Source: Xanthostigma xanthostigma
Lineage: Eukaryota; Arthropoda; Insecta; Raphidioptera; Raphidiidae
Direction: 5' to 3'
DNA length: 64,000 nucleotides
NCBI GenBank assembly: GCA_963575645.1
Contig: OY754465.1
Location: 36,653,501 to 36,717,500 of the forward strand
Part shown: in pieces, positions 23,551 to 39,400 of the stretch
How positions within the stretch are numbered: position 1 is the stretch's first letter
Layout of the letters: each line of letters opens with the position of its first letter
The notes under the pieces: generated by a model
Database searches by the model: none
What the model was told of the DNA's origin: nothing
The model's input: the letters and a program-made list of their open reading frames with translations, nothing else
Position numbers and translations under genes: made by a program

Positions 23551-24312
23551 TCTATATATATAAAAATTAATCCCTATATCCCTTGGTCACGCCATCACGC
23601 GTGAACGGCTGGACCGATTTCAATATTTTTTTTTGTTGTGTTTGTTATTGTCAGGAGAAGGTTCTTATGACAGAAAAAATTTAAAAAATTGCTCTATATA
23701 TATCTATCTATATATTTATATAAAAATGAATCCCTATATCCCTTGGTCACGCCATCACGCGTGAACGGCTGGACCGATATCAATATTTTTTTTTTGTTGT
23801 GTTTGTTATTGTCAGGAGAAGGTTCTTATGACAGAAAAAATTTAAAAAATTGCGCGGAAAAAGAGAAAATTTAAGAATCCTTATTTAAGAAAATTTAACA
23901 ACCATATATCTAGATCGAGGATGTAAAAAAACTGAATATCGTTTAAAACAAATGCTTTTTTTTCGAGCACGACGGCGCAGCCGGACTGAACCCTCGAAAT
24001 AGAGCAAGTGTTTTAAAGACCAGTTATCCACGAATACTTTACGCTATTCTTTTTCGAGCACGACGGCGCAGCCGGAGTGCTCGAAATAGAGCAAGTGTTT
24101 TAAAGACCAGTTATCCACGAATACTTTACGCTGTTTTTTTTCGAGCACGACGGCGCAGCCGGAGTGCTCGACATACACACATATACGCCCATGTATATTT
24201 TAAAATAGCTAGCAATTAATAAAATAGATAGATAGATAGATAGATGTTCCAATTAAATTGTTTTATTATTTCACTTTATACGTAGCGAAGCACGTACAGC
24301 TAGGGCCGCTAG
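23551..24312 (+). mobile_element. Helitron-like non-autonomous element
   Basis: It starts TCTATATATATAAAAATTAA and ends with a small hairpin (TACGT...ACGTA) followed by ...CTAG|T. TC...CTAG ends without TIRs are the Helitron hallmark. The first about 140 bp are duplicated (23551 and 23700). A tandem array lies at 23955-24172. No Rep/helicase is encoded. Confidence 0.5.
23955..24172. repeat. About 105-bp tandem repeat, 2+ copies
   Basis: The unit starts with TTTTTCGAGCACGACGGCGC and continues to ...CACGAATACTTTACGCT. Two full units and a third start are present inside the Helitron-like element. Confidence 0.8.
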
Positions 24313-24335
24313 TTTAAATATATTATTTAAAAAAA

Positions 24336-24440
24336 TTCAGCCAACTGGGCGACAGAACCATTCAATATTGACAATAGATAGATATAATATAATAAAGAAA
24401 ATTTCTGTTATCGCGTGCGAAGACGCGGGTAGCAGATAGT
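24336..24440 (+). mobile_element. Helitron-like 3' end
   Basis: Related to 44800-44913. A CGCGT-loop-ACGCG hairpin (24412-24428) is followed 9-10 nt later by ATAG(T), which corresponds to CTAG in the sister copy. Confidence 0.4.
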
Positions 24441-25727
24441 ATTAAATATTATATATTTGCTATTCGTTGGCATGGTTACCTACTGATATAATATAAAATT
24501 ACTTAATCAAAGCATGCTAAACTAATTTTGTTCTTGACAGACAGATCTACAGAACAAACGAACAGCTGATTTTTTTTTATTTTCAAAATATTTCCGAACC
24601 TATAAAGTTTGGAAAAACATTTTTTCTACAAAAGTTTCTCATGAAAATAAATTGAAAAATAAAAGTATACCATTATTATATATATAAAAAAAACGTTATA
24701 GCATATATCTCTTTTGCATGTGTCGATTTTCCCCAAAAAAACTAGGGGCTCTTCATATTTGCATATCATATAGTGTTCACAGACGAACAGACGCGCAGAT
24801 TTTTTCCAAAAATATGTTTTTTGAATTCGGGGAACCTCAAAACGAAAAAATATAGTAAAATTTTGAAAAGTGATATTTGTCCTAAATTAGTACCATTCCC
24901 TATTTGTATTGAGATGGTAAAATCAAGATACCATAGTTTCAGGCTATTTAGCTCATAATCAGGAGAACTTATGGTACTGATAATTTAAAAAATTGTTTTT
25001 GTTCGTTTATGTTCTACGAAGTAACTAGCGTCGAATTTAGTCAAGTAATATATATTTCTATCGCTAGACATAAAGTACGAAGATAGGTGCAAGTTTATAA
25101 TAATTTTAATAAATTAAAATTTTTGATTAATTGTAAAAATAATATGTAGAAAAATTTTACGCCGAAACGTTAAATTTATTATTAGCATGACTGTCAATAA
25201 TTGAATAAAATCACTAATACTCTTTATTTACTTATTATCGACGTTCGACAACTAAGGTCCTAAGAGCCTAATACATATCCTCTATTTGTTTTTATCGCAT
25301 GACAGTAAACGACGAAAATACAAACATTGCATAAAAAAGCAATGAGTAGATAACGCTATAATAATAATAGTAATAGCAAAAGGTATTTTGTGTTCCCTTA
25401 TAAAGAACACGGAAAACCAATAAAGGAAAGGTGACAAGTTTCAGTGTTACCTTGAAGAACAACTTCATTAAGATTTTCATCGCAGGCGTTTTCTCTACCT
25501 TTAATCTTTATTGTAACTGGAAAATAATGGCCACATAAGTACTTACTATTAACTGTTGTCAATTGTTTGGAACGCTAATTCATAGTTTGTCAAAAATGTG
25601 AAAACTTATTATCGATTTAATTTATTTGTTCAATAAATTCATTTTTTTACTGTACACAACAGTTTGATTTTGAAGTATCCATCTTCGAAATCAATAAAAT
25701 AATAATCACTGCATAGTGCATATATAA
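24441..25727. other. Intergenic; one fragment of the GGGAGGATG repeat family
   Basis: 24690-24960 resembles 45140-45440 (…ccccaaaaa…cttcatatttgcatatca; then cagacgaacagacgc). The remainder is AT-rich with no exon recognised. Confidence 0.45.
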
Positions 25728-26447
25728 AGGCCCCCATACACCTCGTTCTTTTTTGGCAGTTTTCATCGTCACGATAAAACACGTCGGTCAAAACCGAAGT
25801 GTATGGGCAAAAACTGTCGATGAAACACGGCAGTTTTTTTATCTGCCGAATCTTGATTTTAAACACGACGTGTTTGCTGGTTGTCGTTTTAAATCGTAAT
25901 GTGTGGCGCTTTCCGATAAGAATCGACGTGTTTATTCAGTGGTGCGACGTACAGCAAATAAGTCATATTAATTAAATGATTGTAATTAGTTTGAGTATTG
26001 ATTTATATTTTAACCGTTTTAGTGCTAAGCAATTTTGACAAAAATAAATGAAAATTGCTATAAACATATTGATTAATTTAGAGGAAAAAATAATGGTGTC
26101 AAATAAAACACTCTAATTTAGACAAATATCAATCAATTTTATTAATTATTTTTGCATTATATTGTTTATTAATGTTTATTAAACATAAAATAATATCAAT
26201 ATTATTGTATTTTCCATCAAAGCAGATCGTATTAATGATGCCACGACTTCAGAAAAACTGAACGAAACTACGCCTCTGTGTGGATATGGCCGTTGTTCGT
26301 GTTTAAATTAACCGTACAGTTTTACCCGTGCGGTTAAAACTGCCATAAAAGAACGAGGTGTATGGGGATGGCCGTTGTTCGTGTTTAACCGTACAGTTTT
26401 ACCCGGCGGTTAAAACTGCCAAAAAAGAACGAGGTGTATGGGGGCCT
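25728..26447. mobile_element. Harbinger-like MITE, TSD TAA
   Basis: AGGCCCCCATACACCTCGTT ends are perfectly inverted over about 37 bp, with TAA outside both (25725-25727; 26448-26450). The 3' terminal about 80 bp is tandemly duplicated (26290-26365 and 26366-26447). Confidence 0.75.
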
Positions 26448-26449
26448 TA

Positions 26450-26830
26450 AAGCAAAGTTCTCGTTCGCGCCTATCTGCCTGTGTGTCCACTAAAACACGA
26501 GAACTACAAAACGGATTTGAATAAGCTTTTTATCATTCGATAGCTTATTTCTTGGGGAAGGTATAGGGGTTATAACTGTCCGCCCGGGTGTTTACATACA
26601 TATAAAGCTCAGTTCATCGCGTGTGTATGTTTGTTTGCAAAAAAAATGCGAGAACTACAAAACGGATTTGAATACGCTCTTTATCGTTCGATAGATTATT
26701 TCTTGGGAAATGTTTAGGGCTCTAATAACTGACCTCTCGGCTTCGGGGGGTGCAAATCGGATTGAATCCGTTATACAGAATTAACTACATGCTTAATTTT
26801 CTGTGTTCTCGAAAACACGAGAACTACTTA
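26450..26830. repeat. Tandemly duplicated dispersed repeat
   Basis: The segment GAGAACTACAAAACGGATTT ... TTATTTCTTGGG occurs at about 26500 and again at about 26650, spaced about 155 bp. Class unknown. Confidence 0.5.
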
Positions 26831-26837
26831 TTTATAT

Positions 26838-27199
26838 ACTAGCAGTCCCGCCCGGTTTCACCCGGGTGCAAAAGAACGATTGGAGGGAGGGACATGAGTA
26901 CGCACAGTCGTCTTAGTTTACCGAGACGAATGTTATGTCCAAATTTCGTGATGATCGGAGTTACCGTTCAAAAGTTTTTGTCGGGCGGACAAATTTTGAG
27001 TTACATTTTGCAACATTTCTCATTGATGCTCCGCTCCTATTGGTCGTAGCGTGATATTATACAGCCTATAGCCTTCCTCGATAAATGGGCTATCCAACAA
27101 AAAAAACATTTCAATTCGAACCAGTAGTTCCTGAGATTAGCGCGTTCAATCAACCAAACACAAACAAACAAACTCTTCAGCTTTATATATTAGTATAGA
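26838..27199 (+). repeat. SINE-like dispersed repeat, copy 1
   Basis: This starts with CCCGCCCGGTTTCACCCGGG and ends ...CTTTATATATTAGTATAGAT. A second copy in the same orientation lies at 34019-34339 in TMEM201. Ends of this type are common in insects; the parent element is not certain. Confidence 0.6.
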
Positions 27200-28630
27200 T
27201 TAAATTTGCACCCGGGCAAAGAATGATAGGTACAATAAAAATTCAGTACCTAATAGTAGGTTTCATTTTGGACTAATAGTTATCTTCAAAATCGATAATA
27301 TTATTGTATTTTCAAGAAAAAAAATTCGAGATGATAAAAATAAAATATGATAAGCAGAAAATAATAGTTATCTGATAAAATTGTATAATTATATGGGATC
27401 TGAGAATTTCGATTTTACGTAGCTTTGCGTTATTCTGTCCGCCACTATGGCACCACCTTAAAAACATTAAAAATAAATAATCATGCGGTGATTAATCGTC
27501 TTTTCGTCTAGCGGACTAAAACAACAGATCAATGGTTGACTCATAATGTAACAATAAACTGATTAGTCTTTAATAGCTGATGACATAATGATCGAAAATA
27601 CGATATATTTTAAATTAACCACCACTTCTTGGAAAATAATTGTTTTTTTGTTGATTAACTTATAATAAACCAATCATCATACGCTGGGATTAGTCTACCT
27701 GGGATAAGGGAAGTTAAGAAATGCCAATCGACTTATTTTTAAGATTTTTTCAAGTTTTAAAAAAATATTATGCGTATTTAGCCGATTTTATTGTAAATTG
27801 ATAAACAAAAAAAAACAAAAATGTTTAAAAAACATTGTTACTAGCAAGTATGTCACGCTATTACGAAGAAAATGTTTGATAATAACATAAATATGATTAT
27901 AATTAAATAATTTAACCGTAAAAAAAGTAATCTGAAGGAGTAACTGTAAAATAATTCTGCCAAACGTAATTTATAACCTATTTTAGTACGAAATTTACAA
28001 GAAAAAAATAATAAACACTGTACATCTAAAGATAAAAATAATTATTCTTACCAATAAAACAGACAATAGTATTGAAAATATTATCAATAATAATTAAAAT
28101 ACACACTAATAAATAAATTATTTAAACAATTTAACATTTAGAAATGACATTTCGCAACATTTCTATGTAACAAAAACTTTAATACTGGTGACATCTTTTC
28201 GATGATTGTTCAACGATGCAAAAAATTAGTTCTCTTGAAGATTGTACATTCATTTTTCTACTTACAACGTTAAATCACAGATAGCAGCATTAAAGTGTCA
28301 CAATTTTTTGTCTATGGTCGCAACTCGGAAGTGTCAAAATCAGAGTCAAAATTTCTAAAATAACGCTGAAACTTAGAAGTAGGGCTTGCAAGTGATTTTT
28401 TACATTTTAGGTGAAAAAATTACACTTCTTGAACAGTTTTATGTTTATAAAGACAAGTTTAAAATTAAAGATTTACCTGATTTTGTAACTCAAACAGAAC
28501 TATTTTTAAATGTAATTTTAATAATTATTTGTTATTGACAAATGTATCAGTTTTTGGATCAAAAGAATAGTTTATAGGCTTATAGGAACTAAGCAAACTT
28601 TATTTTTTTTTAAAGCTACAACACGTGAAA
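27200..28630. other. CSN5 upstream region
   Basis: AT-rich flank. No other gene is recognised and no TATA or initiator can be assigned confidently. Confidence 0.4.
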
Positions 28631-31080
<2,450 letters not shown>

Positions 31081-31108
31081 TTTTTCTGTGTAAACTAACA
31101 TATAACTC

Positions 31109-31114
31109 AATAAA
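31109..31114 (+). terminator. CSN5 poly(A) signal
   Basis: AATAAA lies 29 nt after the CSN5 stop and is followed by a T-rich stretch. Confidence 0.6.
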
Positions 31115-31438
31115 TTTTCAACAATTTTTTGTTTTCTTTTTTTTACTGGCCTAACGTAGAGAAATTACAAATTGTTGAGGTCAATACACAGCGCCTGAGT
31201 GAAATATAAGATGCAAGGATGTAAATTGTAAAAGCCAAGGATTTTCAGCTGTAGAATTTTTTACGCATTTGGATTTTGGCCAATGGCAACACTGAATTAA
31301 TTGTCTCTGATGTATAACCTTACTTTTGTTACAAAATTGAAACCGGCGCGGTATCTTTTCTAGTCACAGGAAATTTAGATAAATGTTATTCATGAACATT
31401 AATTCCTTAACGTGGAATCGTGTGTCTTAATATAAATA

Positions 31439-34400
31439 ATGAATATGGACTATTTAATTGACATTTTAGCTTTTATTTTGCCAATCATCGCGGGGGTATT
31501 ATTAGTAACCTCAATAATTGTGTACGCAAAATTTAGGTAAAATTATTGTTTACTCAAATAAATTTAACACATAAATAGAACATTTCAACAGAATTGCAAT
31601 TATTTTTAGAAGAAGATTTCCAGTGAAGACAAATTGTTGGTTTTGTAACAAAAACACCAAAGTGCCATATGAAATCCAAAACTCTTGGTATTGTCCTAGT
31701 TGTGAACAGTACAATGGTTTTACGAAGGTAAATTGAATTGATTTTAAATTTCAGAACAATCTACAGAAATTTGAATTTATTAGTGTTCTGAAACGCGTCC
31801 TCAGCGTGCTTGCATACTCAAATGCGGACGTAATTATTATATTCATTTGTTATAAACCTTTAATCCTTATTGACAACAATTTAAAACAAATGAAGTTATT
31901 CTTCTGTTATCATGATGATAACAGATATACCTATAGCTCTTTTGAATGATAAGACCATCTGTCCTGCCAAAATGTAATCTGAGAACACTTACGTTTAAGT
32001 ATCATTTGTTTCGCCATAAGAGAAAAGTTTATTCATCCTGTAATTGTAGGATGGCGATTATAATATTGACATCTCAGCACATTTTACATCGAACAGTCCA
32101 AATACTTCTAGTCAACGTCTGCAAGAAAATAATACAGTAAATGGTAAATCAAATGGACTCTGTGACGCCTGCAATAATAATCAAGCAATAAAAGTCCAAC
32201 TGTTAGCCGATTTTGAACCTTCTGATGAAAGGAAATTTAACGAAGAAATTCAGCAATTCAAGTTCGTTTATAACATTTGTACAGAGTGGATAAGTTCCAT
32301 AAGAGAAGATGCCGCTCTGAACAGCTACTTGACCATGAATCATTCACTCCCTTTATTAAATTGGTTGTGTATAAAGCGCGCGATTTATTTTATAAAAGTT
32401 CTGCTTTTTTAAACGAGCTTACTTATGTGTATCCATATCTGTGTTCAAAACAGGATATTCTAAAGTCGCATAAACAATAAAATGTATATTGACGCCACAT
32501 GAGACAATTATTAATTGTGGTCAGCATAATATAAGAGTAGACTACTGTTTCTCTATGTAAGGTTACAGACTACCGTTTCTCTATGTAAGGTTACAGACTA
32601 CCGTTTCTCTATGTAAGGTTACAATTAATAAGTGTAGCAACTAGACTAGAGGCAAGCAACGAAAATTGAATTATCAAAGGCGTTTTAATTAAATGTTCCG
32701 ATCCACAGTGAAAAAGTAATCAGCGCGTTGATGCAGCGAACCTAACGCATTTAATAATACAATTGTCCTCGATTGCATCTAAAGCTGTTGACACTATATT
32801 TGTACCCTGAATTATAGAGATTTGAGAAGTACGGTTTCAGCCAATGGCATTGCGTCAGGTTACATACTCTGTGACTGAATATATACGGGGTATCTTTAAA
32901 TTGTGTGATCATCTTTCTCTGTTGAAAATCAGCTTCAGTGTTCTGGTGCCGCCTCTTATAGAACCTACGTACTCTGTGATATGGATATGTCTATTGACAG
33001 CTGTACTTAATATAATTTTTTTTCGCAGGAAACGACTCGAGCAAACATACTGTTTATGCACTCGATGTGAAAAGGTCCTTTCCCGAACTCTTGCCAAACA
33101 CACGTCCTGGTTACTCGGCCTTAAATTATCCCATTTGCGTTCGAAAGGTCTGTCATTATTAAACCCAACTTTTCCGAATCAAATATCAATTAAATATGTT
33201 AGCTTCGTTAATTGTATTCTTTTTGTGGTAGCTACAATTCAGTTAATGGTTTCATTATTTCATTCAGATTTGTCACAAGTTTTTCCATTTTTTTTTAATA
33301 GCGATAATATATTTTATTATTTTGACTTAAACTCATATTTACGTGATTTTAATACAATTGTTCATAATAATACTTTGTTACAAATGATAATCTTCGATGA
33401 CTCTTCAGAAATGCACCACAGTTTTAGCTCTTTGCGGATACATAATAGTATTTGTTCCCAATTTATTTACTTGAGTTTAGCGTGTATTGGAATACTTTTG
33501 CAACTGTCGCTCTTTGCGTGGCACATTGAACGCAAACAAATAAATATAATCAAAATCATATTATGGCTTGCTCTGCATTTCCTAAATGGACCATATTTTT
33601 TGCGATATACAAAATTAAAGGTATTTTTACAGGTATGTTGTTCTTTTTAACATTAATTATATAATGATTTTTTTGCTGTTATTGTTTGAGTATAGCGTCA
33701 GCTACATACTCTAAATTTATTAATGCGTAAAAATCATATTTATACTTTTCCCGAACTCAGATTAAAATCTAGGAACAAAGCTGAATTTCATCATATTATG
33801 TACTATGTAGTGGCGGACTAAAACTTTTGCTTGGGACCGCCAAAAGTTTTAGTCCGCTAGGGACTCCAAAGAACGTGCTTGTGTTTCTCTGTTAATCGTC
33901 ATGTTATCATTTTCAAATATTTTGCAATAGGTCTTTATTTTGACAAATGCCAATTTGTTTGTTACAGTCATTTATTCAACCAAGAATTTTATGAAACAAT
34001 GCAAGTATATTATTATATTATATAGTGGTCCCGCCCGGTTTCACCCGGGTGCAAAACAACGAATGTGGAGGGCGACATGAGTACACACATTCATCTTAGT
34101 TTACCGAAATCAATGTTGTGTCCAAATTTCATGATGATCGGAGTTACCGTTCAAAAATTTTTGTCAAACGGACAAATTTAACTCAAAATTTGTACGCTCC
34201 TATTGGTCGTAGCGTGATATTATATAGCCTTCCTCGATAAATTGGCTATCCAACAAAAAAAAATTCAATTCGAACCAGTAGTTCCTGAGATTAGCGCGTT
34301 CAACCAAACAAACTCTTCAGCTTTATATAAGTATAGATTGTATATGTATAATTTTAACTGTAGATTTTTTCTTTTCTGATTTTAGATTTCATTGTCCGTT

Positions 34401-35597
34401 TCAATATTAATAATAATGTCTTTAAAAGAGAAAGTTCCACCAACACTTTCATTTAAAAAAAAGAAGAAAAGCCAATTTAAAGATGCTGTTTTTTCTGAAG
34501 TCAATAATGGAAATTTATTTTTGTCTAACGATCTTCCAGAAAAATTTGAATTTAATACAAATACAAAAACAAGCGAGTATACCGACAGGTCGTTATCAGA
34601 TCTTGAAAACAGTAATCATGTGGTAAAGAAAAAACAACATAAATACAGTGATTTGCAAGTAAATGTTAACAGATTTAAACAAAATCCAGTTTTCGGAGGC
34701 AAACCAGAAGTATTTAATCCTTTAAAGAGAATTTGTGATATTAAACATTTAAATAACACTAGTAATAATTACGAAAAAAATAATATAACCATATCTCATA
34801 TTAGTGATAAAACAATTGACTTTAGTTTAAAACATTTGAACGCCTTAGATATTGGCACAAAGAAAACATCACATTCTAGTAAACATTTTTGTTGTCAAGA
34901 ATATAATGGATATAAATCAGCAAATATTTTTAAAATAAGTAGTGTTTCACCGGTCATAGGTTACACAAAACCTCTTCTTTCGCCGCCGCGTTTACGTAAT
35001 GTTTCGCAATCATCTTGGGTTGCCGGAGGTTACTGGAAGGTTTCTGAGTGCCAACAAAATGAACAAGGACACGTCTTTGTAAGTCGTTCATCCAGTCAAA
35101 CTAGCGGAATTGGATCAATTATAAGTGAACAGACAGTTAATCATAATTTTTATGTACCAATCAATGCGAAGAGTAATTCCGTCGATGAAGATGATAGTAG
35201 CTCGTTATCAAATTTTAGAAGTATTGTTAAGGATACAGCGTCTCAAATACCTATTCAAGCTGTTTACCCTGTTTTACAGAATGAATTAACATCAAGTAAC
35301 AAAAAAGAAGAAACATTTCACGTAAACCCTTCAGTTTCTTCAAATATACCATCGAATAAAAACGATGAAGTTCTACACAATTCATTAATTTTAAATTATG
35401 ATCGAAAATCAAAAAGCGAATCACCAAAATATCGTGACGTATCTGTAAGACATTTAAATTCAGGGATGAGTGTTAGTTCTTTAAAAGGTGAATATTCTTT
35501 TAATTCTTTGAAAAAAATTGACAGCTGTTCAGGAATTGAGAAAGGTATGCTGTTAAAAAAATGGAATAGCGGCTTAACGAATAATAAAAAAGACTGA
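31439..35597 (+). CDS. TMEM201: TMEM201 / Samp1 / NET5 inner nuclear membrane protein, five exons
   Basis: Exons 31439-31536, 31610-31727, 32050-32261, 33029-33632 and 34386-35597 join in frame to 747 residues. The family (Ima1 in fission yeast) sits in the inner nuclear membrane and links to LINC complexes and lamina. Residues about 5-29 are hydrophobic (ILAFILPIIAGVLLVTSIIV). The Ima1_N zinc region follows: CWFC (42-45), CPSCEQYNGF (61-70), LCDAC, and CLCTRCE, i.e. four Cys pairs as in the family. Exon 4 adds three more hydrophobic segments and exon 5 opens with another (SVSILII). The rest of exon 5 is a Ser/Asn/Lys-rich, probably disordered tail with SSQTSGIGS. The exon 3 donor (AA|GTTCGT) is weak but gives the conserved EEIQQFKKRLEQTYCLC join. 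Two hydrophobic exons and four Cys pairs make the call strong. Confidence 0.88.
32539..32622. repeat. 28-bp minisatellite, three copies
   Basis: AGACTACCGTTTCTCTATGT plus AAGGTTAC is repeated three times (32539, 32567, 32595) in TMEM201 intron 3. Confidence 0.95.
34019..34339 (+). repeat. SINE-like dispersed repeat, copy 2
   Basis: This is the same as 26838-27199, with small deletions, in TMEM201 intron 4. The end CTTTATATAAGTATAGATT is shortened. Confidence 0.6.
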
Positions 35598-35656
35598 TTA
35601 TAATAAACTGTAAATATAGTTATAATTAATGACCAATTATGTTTGTTGCTTAGTGG

Positions 35657-35662
35657 AATAAA
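35657..35662 (+). terminator. TMEM201 poly(A) signal
   Basis: AATAAA; an earlier candidate lies at 35602-35607, only 5 nt after the stop. Either may be used. Confidence 0.45.
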
Positions 35663-36394
35663 TTTTCTGATTTTAATAACGAACAGAAATTCTTATAAGT
35701 TAATAAAGTGTTTGCTACTAAAAAAGTATAATTTTTAATTTTAAACCTTAAATAACATAATTCATATCCTCATTTTTTTTTCTAATCACTGATAAATTAA
35801 ATCACAATAAAATTATTATTAAAGCAATAAATATGTTTCGCGTCTGCGAAAGCCTAGATAACAATTTTTTGAAAGTTGGTAAGTACTGAGCACAGCTTAA
35901 CAAAATATATGAGCTGAGTCACTCGAAGTGTAAAACAATTCGCTCATACATATACTCTGACAAGACACGCCAGAGGTTCTGGCGCAAACCGTCAAATTGG
36001 TTGTGTAGTGCAATTAGGGGCAGAATCAGCGTGCCCCTAATTAATTAAGCAGTTGTGTTCAATGTCTTAGAAATTGGCTAAATTCCAACAACCAAATGTG
36101 TCGGTTTATGTTTATATATATGTTACGGTTAATACAAGAAAGTAGTTAATTCGCGAATTAATCGGCTAATTACCCGAATTAACCAATCCTTGACGTTGGT
36201 TAATTCGGGTATTAGCCGATTAATTCGCGAATAAACTACTTTCTTGTATTAACCGTAACATATGTACTGTTTAATGAGAAACGTTTGCATTCCCTAAGAT
36301 CTATAATGATTGACGCACATATGCAAATGATATTTAAATAACGTTTATTTTATGACACAAAATACATAAAAATAAGTTCGATTATAAAAATAAC
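35663..36394. other. Convergent intergenic region with a palindrome
   Basis: This lies between the 3' ends of TMEM201 (+) and the CFAP107-like gene (-). Apart from the palindrome at 36118-36264 it shows nothing recognisable. Confidence 0.5.
36118..36264. repeat. Palindrome, arms about 68 bp
   Basis: TATGTTACGGTTAATACAAG ... and its inverse flank a 10-bp spacer near 36190. MITE-like. Confidence 0.85.
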
Positions 36395-36400
36395 TTTATT
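36395..36400 (-). terminator. Poly(A) signal of the CFAP107-like gene
   Basis: AATAAA on the minus strand 55 nt after the stop; a second one at 36415-36420 is 35 nt after it. Confidence 0.45.
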
Positions 36401-36454
36401 GATACACACCAGTGTTTATTTTTTTGCGATTTATGTAATAAGTAGGTGGAATAA

Positions 36455-39400
36455 TTATCTTTGTTTCTTTACTTTAATTGCATAATCGTTACGGTTCGGC
36501 ACACAGTACGATGCTCTAACGGTACTCTTTGGTATTGATAGATCCATTTGTTCTTTCCATATTTCACGCAAATGTTCTTTAAGACCAAACTGTGTTAAAT
36601 TGCCCTGTGAAAAGTGTTTACAAAAAAGGTCTATATTGTAAACAGAAAATTTAAATAAAAAAAAGAATGTTTTTAAGTCTAAAAATGATTACAATTTATG
36701 CGAGAAAACTACAAAAAAAAACATGTACTTGATTAGCGAAATAAATATCAAAAACGAATTTAAAGTTCTATTTTGAACATTAAAAAATAAACGACATACG
36801 TGAATATTTCCCACATCTTGATCGGACTCATACTGTTTATGAACAACATTAAAAGTACGTAAACGAGGGCCGTCTAAACCTTTCGGATATACACGATACG
36901 TCAGATCTGAACAAGTTGAATAATCATCGACCGGTTTTCCGTGAAAACTTCCACATCCCTATTTAAACAAGAACGTGAACTTTTTATTTGGTAAACAGCA
37001 AATTAAAATTATTGATTGTTTTGTTTTCAAAATGTCACGGGAAACATTGCATTTTAGCGAAAGTTCTATGTGTAGGTACTAATTAGGAGCAATTCGGCAA
37101 CACTACGGGATAGAACGAAAAATTAGCACAGACCATAGTTTGTGATGGCTGATTACACAGTCAAAAGTTGTAGTCGCTTTCGATGGGTTTCTGTATATTA
37201 CAAAACTATAGCGGTATAACGACCTTAATAATGGTATTTGTTTTGTTTGTTTTTTTTTCAAAAAAAATTGGTTGTCTGTAAAGTCGGTTTACGGACGATA
37301 GTTTTACGTGATAACGTATTCCGTAATACATAACCTAAATTTATATAATAATTATAATAATTCGAATCTATGATATTGCATCTTTCGCTTCAAATTTAGG
37401 TAAATTTTATTAAGTAGAATAATAAAACACTATAAAAAGTACACTATTATTATATAAAAAACAACTATGGCATGTATCTCTTTTGCGCATGCGCCGATTT
37501 TCCCCAAAAAATTTACAAAAATTTCTAGTAAAAATAGATAGAGTAAAAAACCGTTTTAAAAACTATATTATTATTATATAAAACATCATTATAAGAGATA
37601 TATTCTTTTACGCATGCGCCGATGTTCCCCAAAAACAATAAGCCACTTCATATTTGCATATCAAACATCCTCCCAAAATTTGGTTTCAATCCGCTTATCC
37701 TTGATGTCGGAATGATAAGAAATGTCAAAAGTGACGTTTGCAACTGTCAAAGTATTATGTTCTAATAATAATTAGTTATTCCAATAGTTAACTTAGAAGG
37801 CGTTGCATTTCACAAAATACTAATGTCAAAAAATTGAATTAAACATTAGAAATGCAGCCGTTTTCATGTTAAGACAAGACATACGTTATTTTCTAATTTC
37901 CATGTACGGCAAACAAAGACGACCGACCGCGTCGCGCCATGCATTAGACAACATTGCATTTATACAGCTATTTTTAGGCGCGAATAGCGTAAGCTAAAGC
38001 GCCTATATGTACTCGCTTTGTCTGTGAATCTGTGAGTCACGCTTTTTGTATCCAGCGTACAGCCCAAACGACTTAACCGATTTTAAAAAACTTTTTTTTG
38101 TTCGATTTGTCTCCGGGTAACTTAAATCCTAACGTCGCCCGATTTTTGAATTTTTTCTCCAGAGGGGAGCAATTTAGAAAAAACGAAGTTTTTCGCTTAT
38201 AACTCGCTCAATTTAAATCAGATCGGTTCGAAACCTGTCTTAAACGAAAGAGGAGAAAATTTTACATAAATTTCGTACAACAGAATACGCCCAATCACTT
38301 TTCTTATACACATTTATATAGAAATAAATTCAATCTGATATAACCGATAGCAAACATCTTTCGGTTATCTCTCTCTGTTGCACGGTATAACATGGTAATT
38401 TAATTATTGCGTATGTTCTGTCTTAAAATAAAATTGGTCGATAATTTTATTTATGACAATAATAAAACAAAGGAGATAGCATTTGTTCAAAAACGGATGC
38501 CATTTGAAATATTTATGAAAAGCAACGCCTTCTAAGTTAACAATTTGAATAACTAATTATTAGAACTTAATACTTTGACAGAATATGCAAACGTCACTTT
38601 TGACATTTCTTATCATTCAGACATCAAGGAAGAGCGGATTGAAACCAAATTTTGGGAGGATGTTTGATATGCAAATATGAAGTGGCCTATTGTTTTTGGG
38701 GAACATCGGCGCATGCGTAAAAGAATATATCTCTTATAATGTTGTTTTATATAATAATAATATAGTTTTTAAAACGGTTTTTACTCTATCTATTTTTACT
38801 AGAAGTTTTTGTAAATTTTTTGGGGAAAATCGGTGACGTCACTCTAAATCCAATATGGCGGACTTCTAAAGATGGCGGACTAATTTTATTATGCTTTCCT
38901 ACAATATGGGTATCAAATGAAAGGGCTTGCTGAGAATAACTCGAAAAATAAAGTGACGTCACTCTACATCCAATATGGCGGACTTCTAAAGATGGCGGAC
39001 TAATTTTATTATGTTTTCCTACAATATGGGTATCAAATGAAAGGGCTTGCTGAGAATAACTCGAAAAATAAAGTGACATTACTCTAAATCCAATATGGCG
39101 GACTTCTAAAGATGGCGGACTAATTTTATTATGCTTTCCAACAATATGGGTATCAAATGAAAGGGCTTGCTGAGAATAACTCGAAAAATAAAGTGACGTC
39201 ACTCTAAATCCAATATGGCGGACTTCTAAAGATGGCGGACTAATTTTATTATGCTTTCCTACAATATGGGTATCAAATAAAAGGGCTTGCTGAGAATAAC
39301 TCGAAAAATAAAGTGACGTCACTTTAAATCCAATATGGCGGACTTCTAAAGATGGCGGACTAATTTTATTATGCTTTCCTACAATATGGGTATCAAATGA

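Noticed and set aside
32277-32480. A 67-codon frame right after TMEM201 exon 3, at first read as the frameshifted continuation of the gene
   Set aside because: Splicing exon 3 (ending 32261) to 33029 gives the conserved RLEQTYCLCTRC block in frame, so this stretch is intron.
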